In this document: piece by piece, positions 27,371-37,083 of the stretch
Position numbering within the stretch: the stretch's first letter is position 1
Layout of the letters: each line of letters starts with the position of its first letter
Origin: Georgenia yuyongxinii
GTDB taxonomy: Bacteria; Actinomycetota; Actinomycetes; Actinomycetales; Actinomycetaceae
Length of the DNA stretch: 64,000 nucleotides
Reading direction: 5' to 3'
Assembly (NCBI RefSeq): GCF_006352065.1
Contig: NZ_CP040915.1
Location: 930,001 to 994,000, forward strand
The notes under the pieces: generated by a model
What the model was told of the DNA's origin: nothing
The model's database searches: none
What the model saw: only the letters and a program-made list of their open reading frames with translations
Translations under genes and position numbers: made by a program

Positions 27371-28795
27371 GTGAGCCCTGACCCCACCACCCGCGTCCAG
27401 CACCACACCCCCGCAGCGCCCGGCGTCCCCGCCGGGCCCGGCGCCGCCGTTGCGGCGCAGCTCGGCGTCGCCGAACCCACCGGCACCGCGCTGCGCACCT
27501 ACGTCGTGGACACGTCCGTCCTCCTGTCGGACCCGCGAGCCTTCACCCGCTTCGTCGAGCACGACGTCGTCCTCCCGGTCGTCGTGATCACCGAGCTCGA
27601 GGCCAAGCGCCACCACCCCGAGCTCGGCTATTTCGCGCGCTCGGCCCTGCGGCTGCTCGACGACCTGCGCGTCAAGCACGGCCGCCTCGACGACGCCGTC
27701 CCGGTCGGTGACGACGGCGGCACCCTGCGCGTGGAGCTGAACCACTCCTCCGACCAGGTGCTGCCCTCCGGCCTGCGTCTGGGGGACAACGACACCCGCA
27801 TCCTCTCCGTGGCTGCGAACCTGGCCGCCGAGGGCCACGCCGTCACGGTCGTGTCGAAGGACCTGCCCATGCGGGTCAAGGCCTCGGCGGTCGGCTTGAA
27901 CGCCGAGGAGTACCGCGCCCAGCAGGTGGTCGACTCCGGGTACACCGGGATGACGACGGCGGAGCTCACCGAGTCCGAGATGGCCGGCTTGTGGGGCGAG
28001 GACGCCGTCGCCGTGGCCGACCTGGCCACCCCGGGCGAGCTGGAGAAGCAGCCGCTGCACACCGGCGTCGTCCTGCACTCCCCGCGCGGGTCCGCGCTGG
28101 GCCGGCTGGGCACCGAGGGGCGGCTGCACCTCGTGCGCGGGGACCGTGAGGTTTTCGGGGTGCGGGGCCGCAGTGCCGAGCAGCGGGTGGCCATCGACCA
28201 CCTCACCAACCCGGACATCGGCATCGTCTCCCTGGGTGGGCGCGCCGGCACCGGCAAGTCCGCGCTGGCGCTGTGCGCAGGCCTCGAGGCGGTGATGGAG
28301 CGGCACGAGCACCGCAAGGTCGTCGTCTTCCGACCGCTCTACGCCGTCGGCGGGCAGGAGCTGGGTTACCTGCCCGGTGACCAGGCGGAGAAGATGAACC
28401 CTTGGGCCGAGGCGGTCTTCGACACCCTGGGGGCGATCGTGGCGCCTGAGGTCGTCGACGAGGTGATGGCCCGCGGCATGCTCGAGGTGCTGCCGCTGAC
28501 CCACATCCGGGGCCGCTCCCTGCACGACGCGTACGTGATCGTCGACGAGGCCCAGTCCCTCGAGCGCAACGTGCTGCTCACCGTGCTCTCCCGCATCGGG
28601 CAGAACTCCAAGGTGGTCCTGACCCACGACGTCGCCCAGCGGGACAACCTGCGGGTCGGCCGGCACGACGGCATCGCCGCCGTGGTCGAGGCCCTCAAGG
28701 GCAAGGAGCTCTTCGCGCACGTGACGCTCACCCGCTCGGAGCGCTCCGCCGTCTCCGCGCTGGTCACCGACCTGCTGGAGGGCGCCGAGCTCTGA
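27371..28795 (+). CDS. PhoH-like ATPase with N-terminal PIN domain (PhoH2)
   Basis: This 474-aa protein fuses a PIN RNase domain (about 38-170: [36 protein letters not shown]) to a PhoH ATPase (about 270-474: [17 protein letters not shown], then [17 protein letters not shown] and [13 protein letters not shown]). PhoH2 proteins are described as ATP-dependent RNA helicase/ribonucleases. The start is a GTG with GGAGGGAG upstream. The acidic PIN residues and both Walker motifs are intact. It ends 56 bp before a palindromic repeat. Confidence 0.92.
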   Translation: MSPDPTTRVQHHTPAAPGVPAGPGAAVAAQLGVAEPTGTALRTYVVDTSVLLSDPRAFTRFVEHDVVLPVVVITELEAKRHHPELGYFARSALRLLDDLRVKHGRLDDAVPVGDDGGTLRVELNHSSDQVLPSGLRLGDNDTRILSVAANLAAEGHAVTVVSKDLPMRVKASAVGLNAEEYRAQQVVDSGYTGMTTAELTESEMAGLWGEDAVAVADLATPGELEKQPLHTGVVLHSPRGSALGRLGTEGRLHLVRGDREVFGVRGRSAEQRVAIDHLTNPDIGIVSLGGRAGTGKSALALCAGLEAVMERHEHRKVVVFRPLYAVGGQELGYLPGDQAEKMNPWAEAVFDTLGAIVAPEVVDEVMARGMLEVLPLTHIRGRSLHDAYVIVDEAQSLERNVLLTVLSRIGQNSKVVLTHDVAQRDNLRVGRHDGIAAVVEALKGKELFAHVTLTRSERSAVSALVTDLLEGAEL

Positions 28796-28851
28796 CCCGC
28801 CACCCACCCAGGCCGCCCCACCTAGGCGCTCCATCAGGCGCCCCACCTAGG

Positions 28852-28905
28852 CGCGAGATGTCATCTTCTCCGCGATATGTCACGGCTCGCGGAGAAGATG
28901 ACATC
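28852..28905. repeat. Palindromic dispersed repeat (compact hairpin form)
   Basis: Arms CGCGAGATGTCATCTTCTCC and GGAGAAGATGACATC are arranged as a large stem around the loop ATATGTCACGG. It lies between convergent phoH and the D-amino-acid dehydrogenase gene, so it may serve as a bidirectional terminator. The sequence matches the inverted ends of the locus at 4124-4430. A direct repeat CCCCACCTAGGCGC (about 28816 and 28841) precedes it. Confidence 0.8.
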
Positions 28906-28944
28906 CGCCCAACAGGCCAGCCGACGACGTCGAGGGAGGGGCGA

Positions 28945-30294
28945 TCAGCGCAGCGGGTCGAACGGCCACAGCTCGGGCGGCACGTCCCCGCTGGTGACAA
29001 GCTCGGCGACAAGCTGACCGGTGAGCGGGCCGAGCGTGATGCCCCACATGCCGTGCCCCCCGGCGGCGATCACGCGCGGCGCGCTGGTGGGGCCGATGAG
29101 GGGCAGGCCGTCGGTGGTGACAGGGCGCGAGCCCACCCACTCGTCGACGCGGTCGTCCAGGTCCCCGGCGAGCAGCGGCCGGGTCGCGTCCACGATCGCG
29201 CGGATCCGGCGAGGGTCGAGCGGGTCACCCGGGCGGCGGAACTCCATCATCCCCGCGACCCGGTAGCGGTAGCCGAGCGGGGTGCAGGCGACCCGCTGGA
29301 CCGGGAAGTACAGCGGCATCGTCGGCATGGGGTCCACGGGGATGGAGAAGGAGTACCCGCGCCCAGCCTGGACGACCATCCGCACCCCGAACGGCCGTGC
29401 GAGGTCCCCGAGCCAGGCCCCGGTGGCGAGGACGACGGCGTCGGCCCGGAGGATCTCCTCGCCCGCCGCCCGGGTGCCGCGGGCGGTTGCCGGACGCGCC
29501 GGACGCGCCGGCGGGGCCTCGTGCTCGCTCGGTCCGCCGACCGGGCGGGTGGGGCGGGTGCGCACGAGGGCCGGGCGGGTGGCAGAGCCACCGTCGACCG
29601 CCACCACCCGGGTGCCCTCGCGCAGCACGACGCCGGAGGCCAGCACCGCGTCGGCGAGGGCGAGCATGTATCGCGGGGGGTCGATGAACCGGGTGCCCGC
29701 CAGCCGGATCCCGGCGGTGACCTCGGCCGTGAGCGCCGGGGCGAGGGCCCGCAGCTCGGCGCCGTCGAGCAGGTCCGCGTCCACCGGCTGCCCAGCGGCC
29801 CGGATCGCCTCCAGCTCTGCCAGCAGGCCCCGGCGTTGCCCCGGGTGCCGGTAGCAGGCCAGGAAGTCCTCGGTGCGGACGGTGGGCTCGGTCACACCGC
29901 CGTCGGCGAGAAGGTCGAAAGCCGCCAGCGCGCGTCGGTTGAGGGGGATGTAGGCGGACATCGCGCGGCGCCAGGCGGTGTGCGTGCTGTGCCGGACAAA
30001 ACCGAGGAGGAAGCGCAGCAGCTCCAGGTCAGGGCGCAGCGGCACGTAGACCGGCGAGGCGGGCGAGACCAGGGCAGCGATGCCTGAGCGCAGGATTGTC
30101 GGCTCGGGCAGCGGTGTGGTGATCGGCGGGGTGAGCCAGCCGGCGTTGCCCCAGGAGGAGCCGGCGGCCACGTGGTCCTGCTCGAGGACCGTGACCTCTA
30201 GGCCGGCCCGCCGCAGGAACCATGCCGTGGACAGGCCCACCATGCCCGCGCCCACGACCACGACCGATCGCGGCGCTCCACCCGGGGTGCTCAT
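28945..30294 (-). CDS. D-amino-acid dehydrogenase / DAO-family FAD oxidoreductase
   Basis: This 449-aa flavoprotein is similar in length to DadA. The FAD fold is RSVVVVGAGMVGLSTAWFLR, followed by SSWGNAGWLTPPITTPLPEP, typical of the small subunit of D-amino-acid dehydrogenase. The C-terminal signature is SRPVTTDGLPLIGPTSAPRV, then AGGHGMWGITLGPLTG. A Gly/Ala/Arg-rich insertion sits near residues 250-280. It would oxidise D-amino acids to 2-oxo acids. The ATG at 30294 has an AGGA site; an ATG at 30303 is an alternative. Confidence 0.88.
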   Translation of the reverse strand: MSTPGGAPRSVVVVGAGMVGLSTAWFLRRAGLEVTVLEQDHVAAGSSWGNAGWLTPPITTPLPEPTILRSGIAALVSPASPVYVPLRPDLELLRFLLGFVRHSTHTAWRRAMSAYIPLNRRALAAFDLLADGGVTEPTVRTEDFLACYRHPGQRRGLLAELEAIRAAGQPVDADLLDGAELRALAPALTAEVTAGIRLAGTRFIDPPRYMLALADAVLASGVVLREGTRVVAVDGGSATRPALVRTRPTRPVGGPSEHEAPPARPARPATARGTRAAGEEILRADAVVLATGAWLGDLARPFGVRMVVQAGRGYSFSIPVDPMPTMPLYFPVQRVACTPLGYRYRVAGMMEFRRPGDPLDPRRIRAIVDATRPLLAGDLDDRVDEWVGSRPVTTDGLPLIGPTSAPRVIAAGGHGMWGITLGPLTGQLVAELVTSGDVPPELWPFDPLR

Positions 30295-30351
30295 GGCCGT
30301 CATCCTGGCCCACGAACGGGACGGGCGGAGGAGGATCAGGCGGCGGCCGAG

Positions 30352-31044
30352 TCAGCCGATGTCGCCGAGCCGGTCCACGACGTTCGCGGTCCCCTCCGCC
30401 AGCGTGTACTCGACGCCCACGATCGCGCAGCGCCCCTCGGCGACCGCGGTCGCCAATGACACGGAGTAGTCGCGGAGCATCTCCACCGTCGCCCGCACGT
30501 GCCGACGGCGCAGCTCGTCCTCGTCGGCCACGTGCACGTCCCGGGAGGGCGCCGACGTGGACGCCAGCTCCCCGGCCGCGGTCGGCGCCGCGGGCACGCC
30601 GTCGACATCGGCCCCGCCGTGCGCCAGCAGGGACGGGATGACCCGGTCGACCACCGCACGCACGAACCCGGTGGGCATGCGTCCGGTGAGCATGGCATCG
30701 GTGGCGGCCCCGACGGCCCCGCACCGGTCGTGCCCGAGGACGACGACGAGCGGCGCGCCCAGCACGTCCACGCCGTACTCGATCGACCCGATCACCGTGG
30801 TGTCCAGGACGTGCCCGGCGGTGCGGACCACGAACATGTCGCCCAGGCCCTGGTCGAAGATGATCTCCGCCGCCACCCGCGAGTCCGAGCACCCGAACAG
30901 CACCGCGTGCGGGTGCTGGTCCTCGGCGACGGCAGCGCGCCACTCGGCCCCCTGGGCCGGGTGCTCCATGCGGTCGGCGACGAAGCGGGCGTTGCCCTCC
31001 TGCAGGCGCTGCCACGCCTGGGCCGGGGTCAGGTTCGTGCTCAC
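30352..31044 (-). CDS. Beta-class carbonic anhydrase
   Basis: This 230-aa enzyme interconverts CO2 and bicarbonate. Zinc ligands are visible in FGCSDSRVAAEII (Cys, and the Asp-Arg dyad) and VLGHDRCGAVGAAT (His, Cys). The middle motif RTAGHVLDTTVIGSIEYGV is standard. The GTG start at 31044 has GGAAGGA upstream. No signal peptide is seen, so it is cytosolic. It stands alone, convergent with nothing and upstream of the divergent sugar importer. Confidence 0.94.
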   Translation of the reverse strand: MSTNLTPAQAWQRLQEGNARFVADRMEHPAQGAEWRAAVAEDQHPHAVLFGCSDSRVAAEIIFDQGLGDMFVVRTAGHVLDTTVIGSIEYGVDVLGAPLVVVLGHDRCGAVGAATDAMLTGRMPTGFVRAVVDRVIPSLLAHGGADVDGVPAAPTAAGELASTSAPSRDVHVADEDELRRRHVRATVEMLRDYSVSLATAVAEGRCAIVGVEYTLAEGTANVVDRLGDIG

Positions 31045-31224
31045 GGGTCCATCCTTCCAGGGCGGCCCGCTGGACGCCGAGCCCGTCCCATGCAGCGGTC
31101 GTGCTCGGTCGCCCCGGCCGGGGACAGGTCGCGCTCGGCAACCCCGTCCCGGAGCGGTCGCGCTCCGGTGGCGGCATGCCCGGATGCGCGGTTTGCTGAA
31201 GGCCTCACCGCTTCGGGAGGTCTC

Positions 31225-32508
31225 ATGCGACGACGCATGCTGGCGGCGGCCGCCGTGCTCACCATCGCCGCAGGGGTGTCCGCGTGCTCGGCGGAGGCCG
31301 GCACGCCCACCCTCAACTGGTACATCAACCCTGACGCCGGCGGGCAGGAGGCGCTGGCGCAGGCGTGCACGGAGGAGGCCGGCGGGGCCTACACGATCGA
31401 GACGGTGCTCCTGCCGCGCACTGCGGCGTCCCAGCGCGAGCAGCTGGCTCGCCGGCTGGCGGCGAAGGACTCCTCGATCGACATCATGAGCCTGGACCCG
31501 CCGTTCATCCCGGAGCTGGCCGAGCCCGGCTTCCTGGCTCCGTTGCCCGACGGCGTCGCTGAGCGGACCACCGAGGGTGTGGTGCAGGGCGCGATCGACG
31601 GCGCAACCTGGGCCGGGGAGCTGGTGACGGTCCCCTTCTGGGCCAACACCCAGCTGCTGTGGTACCGCAAGTCGGTCGCCGAGGCCGCCGGCCTGGACAT
31701 GACCCAGCCCGTGACGTGGCAGCAGCTCATCGACGCTGCCGAGAGTCAGGGGAAGCTGCTGGCCGTGCAGGGCCAGAAGGGCGAGTCCTTGACGGTGTGG
31801 ATCACGGCGCTCATCGCGTCGGCGGGCGGTGAGATCATCACCAATCCTGACGCGCCTGCCCGGGACCTCAAGCTCGGGCTCGACAGCGACGCCGGGCGGG
31901 CGGCCGCGGAGATCATCGGTGAGATCGGCAGGTCTGGCGTTGGCGGCCCGGGGCTGCCCACCGAGGACGAGCCGTCATCCCTCACCCTGTTCCAGGGCGA
32001 CGACGGCTCGTTCATGGTCAACTGGCCGTTCGTGTGGTCCTCCACCGCGACCGCCGTGCAGGACGGGTCCATCGACCAGGCCGTGCTGGACGACATCGGC
32101 TGGACGACCTACCCGCTCACCGAGGAGGGCGGCGAGGTGACGCCGCCGTACGGCGGGATCAACCTCGGCGTCGGCGCTTTCAGCGAGCACCCGGACCTGG
32201 CCTACAAGGCCGTCGAGTGCATCGTCACGCCGGAGCACCAGGCGGAGTACTTCGCCACCAACGGCAACCCGGCCGCCGCGACGGCCGCCTACGAGGACCC
32301 GGCCGTGCAAGAGGCGTACCCGATGTACGCGGAGATCCGCGACTCCCTCGAGCAGGCGGTGCCTCGGCCGCAATCGCCCTTCTACAACGAGGTCTCCACC
32401 GGCCTGCAATCGACCTGGTACCCGCCCAGCGACGTCGACCCCGACCGCACCCCCCCGGAGTCCTCCCAGTTCATCACCTCCGTGCTGCGAGGGGAGAGCC
32501 TGCTATGA
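31225..32508 (+). CDS. Carbohydrate ABC transporter substrate-binding lipoprotein
   Basis: This 427-aa family-1 extracellular binding protein opens a four-gene importer operon. The signal peptide ends in the lipobox VSAC (Cys about 23). The mature part has LNWYINPDAGGQEALAQACT, the LPRTAASQREQLARRLAAKD segment and WANTQLLWYRKS, as in trehalose/maltose-type binders such as LpqY. The ATG at 31225 follows GGGAGG. The stop overlaps the first permease start (ATGA). The sugar is not identifiable; the LpqY-like features favour an alpha-glucoside. Confidence 0.9.
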   Translation: MRRRMLAAAAVLTIAAGVSACSAEAGTPTLNWYINPDAGGQEALAQACTEEAGGAYTIETVLLPRTAASQREQLARRLAAKDSSIDIMSLDPPFIPELAEPGFLAPLPDGVAERTTEGVVQGAIDGATWAGELVTVPFWANTQLLWYRKSVAEAAGLDMTQPVTWQQLIDAAESQGKLLAVQGQKGESLTVWITALIASAGGEIITNPDAPARDLKLGLDSDAGRAAAEIIGEIGRSGVGGPGLPTEDEPSSLTLFQGDDGSFMVNWPFVWSSTATAVQDGSIDQAVLDDIGWTTYPLTEEGGEVTPPYGGINLGVGAFSEHPDLAYKAVECIVTPEHQAEYFATNGNPAAATAAYEDPAVQEAYPMYAEIRDSLEQAVPRPQSPFYNEVSTGLQSTWYPPSDVDPDRTPPESSQFITSVLRGESLL

Positions 32509-33476
32509 CCACCTCAGCGACGCCGCCGGTAGCCCCGAACCGGGCGCCGGCCAAGGGGGCGCCGCCCGGCCGGGCCCGGCGCAGCGACCGGGCCCGCGCC
32601 GAGGCACGCCTCGGGTGGTGGCTGGCCGGTCCGGCGTTCGTCGTGATGCTGGCCGTTACCTTGTACCCCATACTTCAGGCCGTCTACGACTCCCTGTTCC
32701 AGTACCGGCTCACGGCCCCGGACGAGCGGCGGTTCGTCGGCCTCGGCAACTACGGCGTCGTGCTCACCGACCCGGTGTGGTGGCGCGACCTTTGGGTGAC
32801 CGTCCTCATCACGGTGATCACGGTCGTCATCGAGCTGATCCTCGGCTTCGCGCTCGCCATGGTGATGCACCGCGCGATCCGGGGACTGCGCGGCCTCTTG
32901 CGCACCGCGATCCTCGTGCCCTACGGCATCATCACCGTCGTATCGGCGTTCGCATGGTTCTACGCCTTCGACATCACCTCCGGGTACGTCAACAGCTGGT
33001 TCGACTGGGTCCCGGGTATCAGCGAGGACCTCAACTGGTTCGCCAGCCAGGGCACGTCACTGTTCGTCATCATCGCCTCCGAGGTCTGGAAGACCACGCC
33101 GTTCATCTCCCTGCTGCTCCTGGCCGGCCTGGCTCAGGTACCCGGGGACATGGAGGAGGCGGCCAAGGTGGACGGCGCCTCCCCGTGGCAGGTGCTGTGG
33201 CGGGTCATCATCCCGAACATGAAGGCCGCGATCATGGTGGCCGTGCTCTTCCGGGCCCTGGACGCGTTCCGGATCTTCGACAATGTCTTCATCATGACGA
33301 ACGGGGCGAACAACACCGAGGTGCTGTCGCTGCTCGCCTACCGCACCTCCATCGGCAGGCTGGAGATCGGGCTCGGGTCAGCGGTGTCGGTGCTGCTGTT
33401 CCTGTGCGTGATCCTCATCTGCTGGGCCGCGATCAAGCTCTTCAAGGTCGATCTGGCCAGCGCGAGGGGGCAATGA
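32505..33476 (+). CDS. Sugar ABC transporter permease (MalF/SugA type)
   Basis: This 323-aa membrane protein has six main helices after a basic N-terminus. The ATPase-contact (EAA) loop is MEEAAKVDGASPWQVLWRVI near residue 225. The periplasmic insertion typical of enterobacterial MalF is absent. The start codon overlaps the binding-protein stop, and the second permease follows after 1 bp. It forms the channel with the next gene product. Confidence 0.93.
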   Translation: MTTSATPPVAPNRAPAKGAPPGRARRSDRARAEARLGWWLAGPAFVVMLAVTLYPILQAVYDSLFQYRLTAPDERRFVGLGNYGVVLTDPVWWRDLWVTVLITVITVVIELILGFALAMVMHRAIRGLRGLLRTAILVPYGIITVVSAFAWFYAFDITSGYVNSWFDWVPGISEDLNWFASQGTSLFVIIASEVWKTTPFISLLLLAGLAQVPGDMEEAAKVDGASPWQVLWRVIIPNMKAAIMVAVLFRALDAFRIFDNVFIMTNGANNTEVLSLLAYRTSIGRLEIGLGSAVSVLLFLCVILICWAAIKLFKVDLASARGQ

Positions 33477-33477
33477 C

Positions 33478-34326
33478 ATGGGCAGGCTGAGCACACGTCA
33501 GAAATGGGGGTGGGGGATCATCACGGTCCTCGTGATCGTGTACGCCCTCTTCCCGGTGCTGTCGATCTTCATGACGTCGCTGAAGTCGACCAGCGACATC
33601 CGGTCGGGCACGTTCCTGCCGCCGCAGGTGTCGGGGGAGAACTACCAGCAGATCCTCACCGCCGAGGGAGGCGCCCGTGACCTGTTCCTGCCCGCCCTGC
33701 GCAACTCGATCGGGATCTCGCTGATCGCCACCGCGATCGCCGTCGTGCTGGCAACGCTTGCCGCCTACGCGATCGCGCGCCTGAACTTCCGCGGCAAGCG
33801 GCTCATCCTCACCACGGCCCTGGGAGTGTCGATCTTCCCGGTCATCTCGATCGTCACGCCGCTGTTCAACCTGTGGCGCAACATCGGGCTGTACGACACC
33901 TGGCCCGGCCTCATCATCCCGTACCTGTCGCTGACGCTGCCGATCTCCATCTGGACGCTGGCCGCGTTCTTCCGGCAGATCCCGTGGGAGCTCGAGCAGG
34001 CGGCCCAGGTCGACGGGGCCACAGCGTGGCAGGCCTTCCGCAAGGCGATCGTGCCGCTCGCCGCGCCCGGGGTCTTCACTACTGCCCTGATCGCCTTCTT
34101 CATCGCGTGGAACGACTTCGTGTACGGCATCTCGCTGACCTCCACCAGCGCGGCCCGCCCGGTGCCCGCCGCGCTGGCGTTCTTCACCGGCGCGTCCTAC
34201 TTCGAGCTGCCCACCGGTGCGATCTCCGCGGCGTCGATCGTCGTGACCATCCCGGTGGTGATTCTCGTCGTGCTGTTCCAGCGCCAGATCGTGTCCGGAC
34301 TGACCCAGGGAGCGGTCAAGGGCTGA
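33478..34326 (+). CDS. Sugar ABC transporter permease (MalG/SugB type)
   Basis: This is a 282-aa inner-membrane permease with six helices. The EAA loop is [20 protein letters not shown] near residue 170, followed by the MalG-type segment [15 protein letters not shown]. The C-terminus is close-packed against the membrane ([17 protein letters not shown]). It starts 1 bp after the previous stop, and the ATPase gene follows after 28 bp with its own ribosome site. Confidence 0.94.
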   Translation: MGRLSTRQKWGWGIITVLVIVYALFPVLSIFMTSLKSTSDIRSGTFLPPQVSGENYQQILTAEGGARDLFLPALRNSIGISLIATAIAVVLATLAAYAIARLNFRGKRLILTTALGVSIFPVISIVTPLFNLWRNIGLYDTWPGLIIPYLSLTLPISIWTLAAFFRQIPWELEQAAQVDGATAWQAFRKAIVPLAAPGVFTTALIAFFIAWNDFVYGISLTSTSAARPVPAALAFFTGASYFELPTGAISAASIVVTIPVVILVVLFQRQIVSGLTQGAVKG

Positions 34327-34354
34327 GCGCCCGGACCGCAAGGAGGAGAACCCA

Positions 34355-35626
34355 ATGGCATCGATCACCATGGACCACCTCGTCAAGGAGTACGGCGACG
34401 GTTTCCCGGCCGTCAACGACGTCTCCCTTGACATCGACGACGGCGAGTTCGTCATCCTCGTCGGCCCCTCCGGCTGTGGGAAGTCCACCCTGCTGCGGAT
34501 GATCGTCGGGTTGGAGGACATCACCTCTGGAGAGCTGCGCATCGGTGACGAGGTGGTCAACGACAAGGCGCCGCGCGACCGGGACCTCGCGATGGTCTTC
34601 CAGAACTACGCGCTCTACCCCCACCTGACGGTGTACGAGAACATCGCCTTCCCGTTGCGGCTCCAGAAAGGGCAGTTCTCCGCGGAGGAGGTCGACAAGA
34701 AGGTGCGCCGGGCGTCGAGCCTGCTCGAGCTGGACGAGCACCTCGACCGCAAGCCCGCGAACCTCTCCGGCGGGCAGCGTCAGCGGGTGGCGATGGGCCG
34801 GGCGATCGTGCGTGAGGCTCAGGCGTTCCTCTTCGACGAGCCACTGTCCAACCTGGACGCGAAGCTGCGTGGGCAGATGCGCACCGAGATCGCCCGCCTG
34901 CAGCGCAATCTCGGCATCACGACCGTCTACGTCACCCACGACCAGACCGAGGCGATGACCCTCGGCGACCGCGTGGCGGTGCTGCGCCGTGGCATCCTCC
35001 AGCAGGTGGCCAGCCCGCGCGGGCTCTACGACCAGCCCGTCAACCTCTTCGTCGCCGGCTTCATCGGCTCCCCGCCGATGAACTTCCTCGCGGGGGAGGT
35101 CACCGGGGATGTCCTGCGCCTGCCGATCGTCGACGTGCCCCTGGACGACCGCCTCCGCGCCGCCATCGGCGACCGCGAGCTCGTGATCGTGGGCATCCGC
35201 CCGGACGACTTCGAGGACGCCGACATCCTCGCCGACGACAAGCGCGGCGTGGGCGTGACGTTCGAGGCGAACGTGGACGTCACCGAGTGGCTCGGCGAGG
35301 TGCTCTACGCCTACGTGCCCTACGAGATCCACGAGAGCGTCCGCGGCAAGCTGGACGAGCTCGACCGTGAGCTCGACGGGGAGGGCATGCGTGCGCAGCT
35401 CGTGGTCGCGCTGGACTCGATGAGCCCGATCCGCGACGGGGACACCGCCACGCTGTGGATCGACCCGGCCAAGATCCACCTCTTCGACCCCGAGTCTGGC
35501 GACAACCTCACCCGCGACGAGCAGCGGGCGGCCCAGCTCGAGGAGGACGCTAAGAACCAGCGGCAGCGTGCGCTCGAGCGGGCGCGGCTGCGGGCCGAGC
35601 GGGACGGCGCCCGCCAGCCGGCCTGA
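34355..35626 (+). CDS. Sugar ABC transporter ATP-binding protein (MsmK/UgpC/SugC type)
   Basis: This 423-aa ATPase energises the importer. It has Walker [18 protein letters not shown]-loop [12 protein letters not shown], signature [16 protein letters not shown], Walker [18 protein letters not shown] and switch His [20 protein letters not shown] regulatory domain follows to about residue 385. The last 35 residues are a charged helix ([20 protein letters not shown]) longer than in most homologues. Ribosome site AAGGAGGA lies 6 bp upstream. Such ATPases are often shared between importers. Confidence 0.94.
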   Translation: MASITMDHLVKEYGDGFPAVNDVSLDIDDGEFVILVGPSGCGKSTLLRMIVGLEDITSGELRIGDEVVNDKAPRDRDLAMVFQNYALYPHLTVYENIAFPLRLQKGQFSAEEVDKKVRRASSLLELDEHLDRKPANLSGGQRQRVAMGRAIVREAQAFLFDEPLSNLDAKLRGQMRTEIARLQRNLGITTVYVTHDQTEAMTLGDRVAVLRRGILQQVASPRGLYDQPVNLFVAGFIGSPPMNFLAGEVTGDVLRLPIVDVPLDDRLRAAIGDRELVIVGIRPDDFEDADILADDKRGVGVTFEANVDVTEWLGEVLYAYVPYEIHESVRGKLDELDRELDGEGMRAQLVVALDSMSPIRDGDTATLWIDPAKIHLFDPESGDNLTRDEQRAAQLEEDAKNQRQRALERARLRAERDGARQPA

Positions 35627-35671
35627 CGAACGACGACTGCACCGGACGCTCGGCCCCGCAGGGCGCCCGCC

Positions 35672-36751
35672 CTACCGGGCGCTGAGCTCGGCCCGGGTGG
35701 GTGGGTTGGCGCCCTCGCGCGAGACCGTGATTGCCGCGATCCGCGCGGCCTGGTCGAGCACCCGTTGCAGAGTCCCGGCGTCGATCTGCGCCAGGGCCGC
35801 GCGGCGGTCCGCGCCCAGCAGCCCCGCGGCCCACAGCCCGTCGATGAGCCCGGCGCTGAAGGAGTCCCCGGCGCCGACGGAGTCGACCACCTCGGCCGGT
35901 ACGGCCGCGACGTCCAGCTCGAGTCCGCCGGCGGTGACCGCCCACGCCCCACCGGCGCCCTGGGTGACCACGACGATCGCCGGCCCCGAACGCGCCCACT
36001 GCCGGGCGACCGCCAGCGGGTCGGCGTCGGGCACGAGCCAGGCGAGGTCCTCGTCGGAGACCTTCACGACGTCGGCCTGCACGACGAGAGCCTCGACCAG
36101 GGTCCGCGTTGCGGTGGACTCACCCATGAGCGCCGGGCGGACGTTCGGGTCGAGGCTGATGGTGGCGGTGTCCCGGTACCGGGTGATCGTCTCGGCGACG
36201 GTGGCCGCCCCCGGCTCGAGCACGGCGGCGATCGACCCGGTGTGCACCACGAGGGGCTCGACAACCGGCTCGGGTACCGGCGGGGCCCACTCCAGATCGA
36301 AGACGTAGGTGGCGGCGCCCGTCTCGTCCAGGCGCGCGCGGGCGGTCGAGGTGTGGCTGGCCCGCGCGGAGGCGGCGGAGAGCCGGACGTTCTCCAGCTC
36401 CAGGTGCGAGCGCAGCACGCTGCCGTGGGCGTCGGCGCCGAACCAGCTGACCAGCTCGACGTCGCGGCCAAGACGGGCCAGGCCCACGGCCACGTTGGCC
36501 GGTGAACCGCCCGGGTGCTCGGCGGGCTGCTCGCCGGGGCGCTCGACGATGTCGATGAGTGCCTCGCCGATCACCAGCGCCGCGGCGTCGTCGTCGTGGT
36601 CGCCGGGCAGCGTCCCGGGCTCGGCCCCCCAGGCGCGCGACGTCGGCGGCGGGGGCGGGGCCTGCAGCTCGGGGTCCCCGCCCGGTGTATTGCCGGCAGA
36701 GGTGGGTGGCTCGGCGCCATCCGCGGGACGCCGGCCGCGGGCGTCGCTCAT
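35672..36751 (-). CDS. PfkB-family carbohydrate kinase (fructokinase-like)
   Basis: This 359-aa kinase has a disordered Pro-rich N-terminal extension (1-55) before [20 protein letters not shown]. The PfkB signatures are [20 protein letters not shown] near the start and [20 protein letters not shown] with the catalytic Asp near the end. Fructokinase is the best match among ribokinase-family members, given [14 protein letters not shown], but substrate is inferred. It is convergent to the sugar importer, suggesting it phosphorylates the imported sugar or its product. The start overlaps the xseB stop (ATGA). Confidence 0.87.
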   Translation of the reverse strand: MSDARGRRPADGAEPPTSAGNTPGGDPELQAPPPPPTSRAWGAEPGTLPGDHDDDAAALVIGEALIDIVERPGEQPAEHPGGSPANVAVGLARLGRDVELVSWFGADAHGSVLRSHLELENVRLSAASARASHTSTARARLDETGAATYVFDLEWAPPVPEPVVEPLVVHTGSIAAVLEPGAATVAETITRYRDTATISLDPNVRPALMGESTATRTLVEALVVQADVVKVSDEDLAWLVPDADPLAVARQWARSGPAIVVVTQGAGGAWAVTAGGLELDVAAVPAEVVDSVGAGDSFSAGLIDGLWAAGLLGADRRAALAQIDAGTLQRVLDQAARIAAITVSREGANPPTRAELSAR

Positions 36752-37071
36752 GCGTCCTCCTCGCCCAAGCCGGCCGCGTCGCCCTCGAGGGCGACCTCGC
36801 GGGCGTTGTCACCGGCGGCGCCGGCTCCGCCGGGGGCGCCGACGGGCTGACCGTCGCCGGCCCGGGCCGCCTCGAGGCGCTCGCGGGCGCCGTCGAGCCA
36901 GGCCTGGCAGCGGGCGGCGAGGGCCTCGCCACGTTCCCACAGGGCTAGGGCGTCCTCCAGCGAGGTCGAGCCGGCCTCGAGGTGGTGGACCACCTCGATG
37001 AGCTCGTCGCGAGCCTGCTCGTAGGACAGTGTGGACACATCCGGCCGCTCGGCCGCGTCGATCTGGGGCAC
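36748..37071 (-). CDS. xseB: Exodeoxyribonuclease VII small subunit
   Basis: This 107-aa protein has the compact XseB helical hairpin [20 protein letters not shown], then [19 protein letters not shown] in residues 15-70. A Gly/Ala/Glu tail of about 35 residues follows. It binds XseA to form the enzyme that degrades single-stranded DNA. The start is a GTG 12 bp after the xseA stop. The overlap with the kinase gene downstream suggests a shared transcript. Confidence 0.92.
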   Translation of the reverse strand: MPQIDAAERPDVSTLSYEQARDELIEVVHHLEAGSTSLEDALALWERGEALAARCQAWLDGARERLEAARAGDGQPVGAPGGAGAAGDNAREVALEGDAAGLGEEDA

Positions 37072-37083
37072 GGCGTCAGTGTC

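Noticed and set aside
27098-28846. Minus-strand 582-aa frame opposite phoH
   Set aside because: It is a codon-bias shadow of phoH, with no ribosome site or domain.
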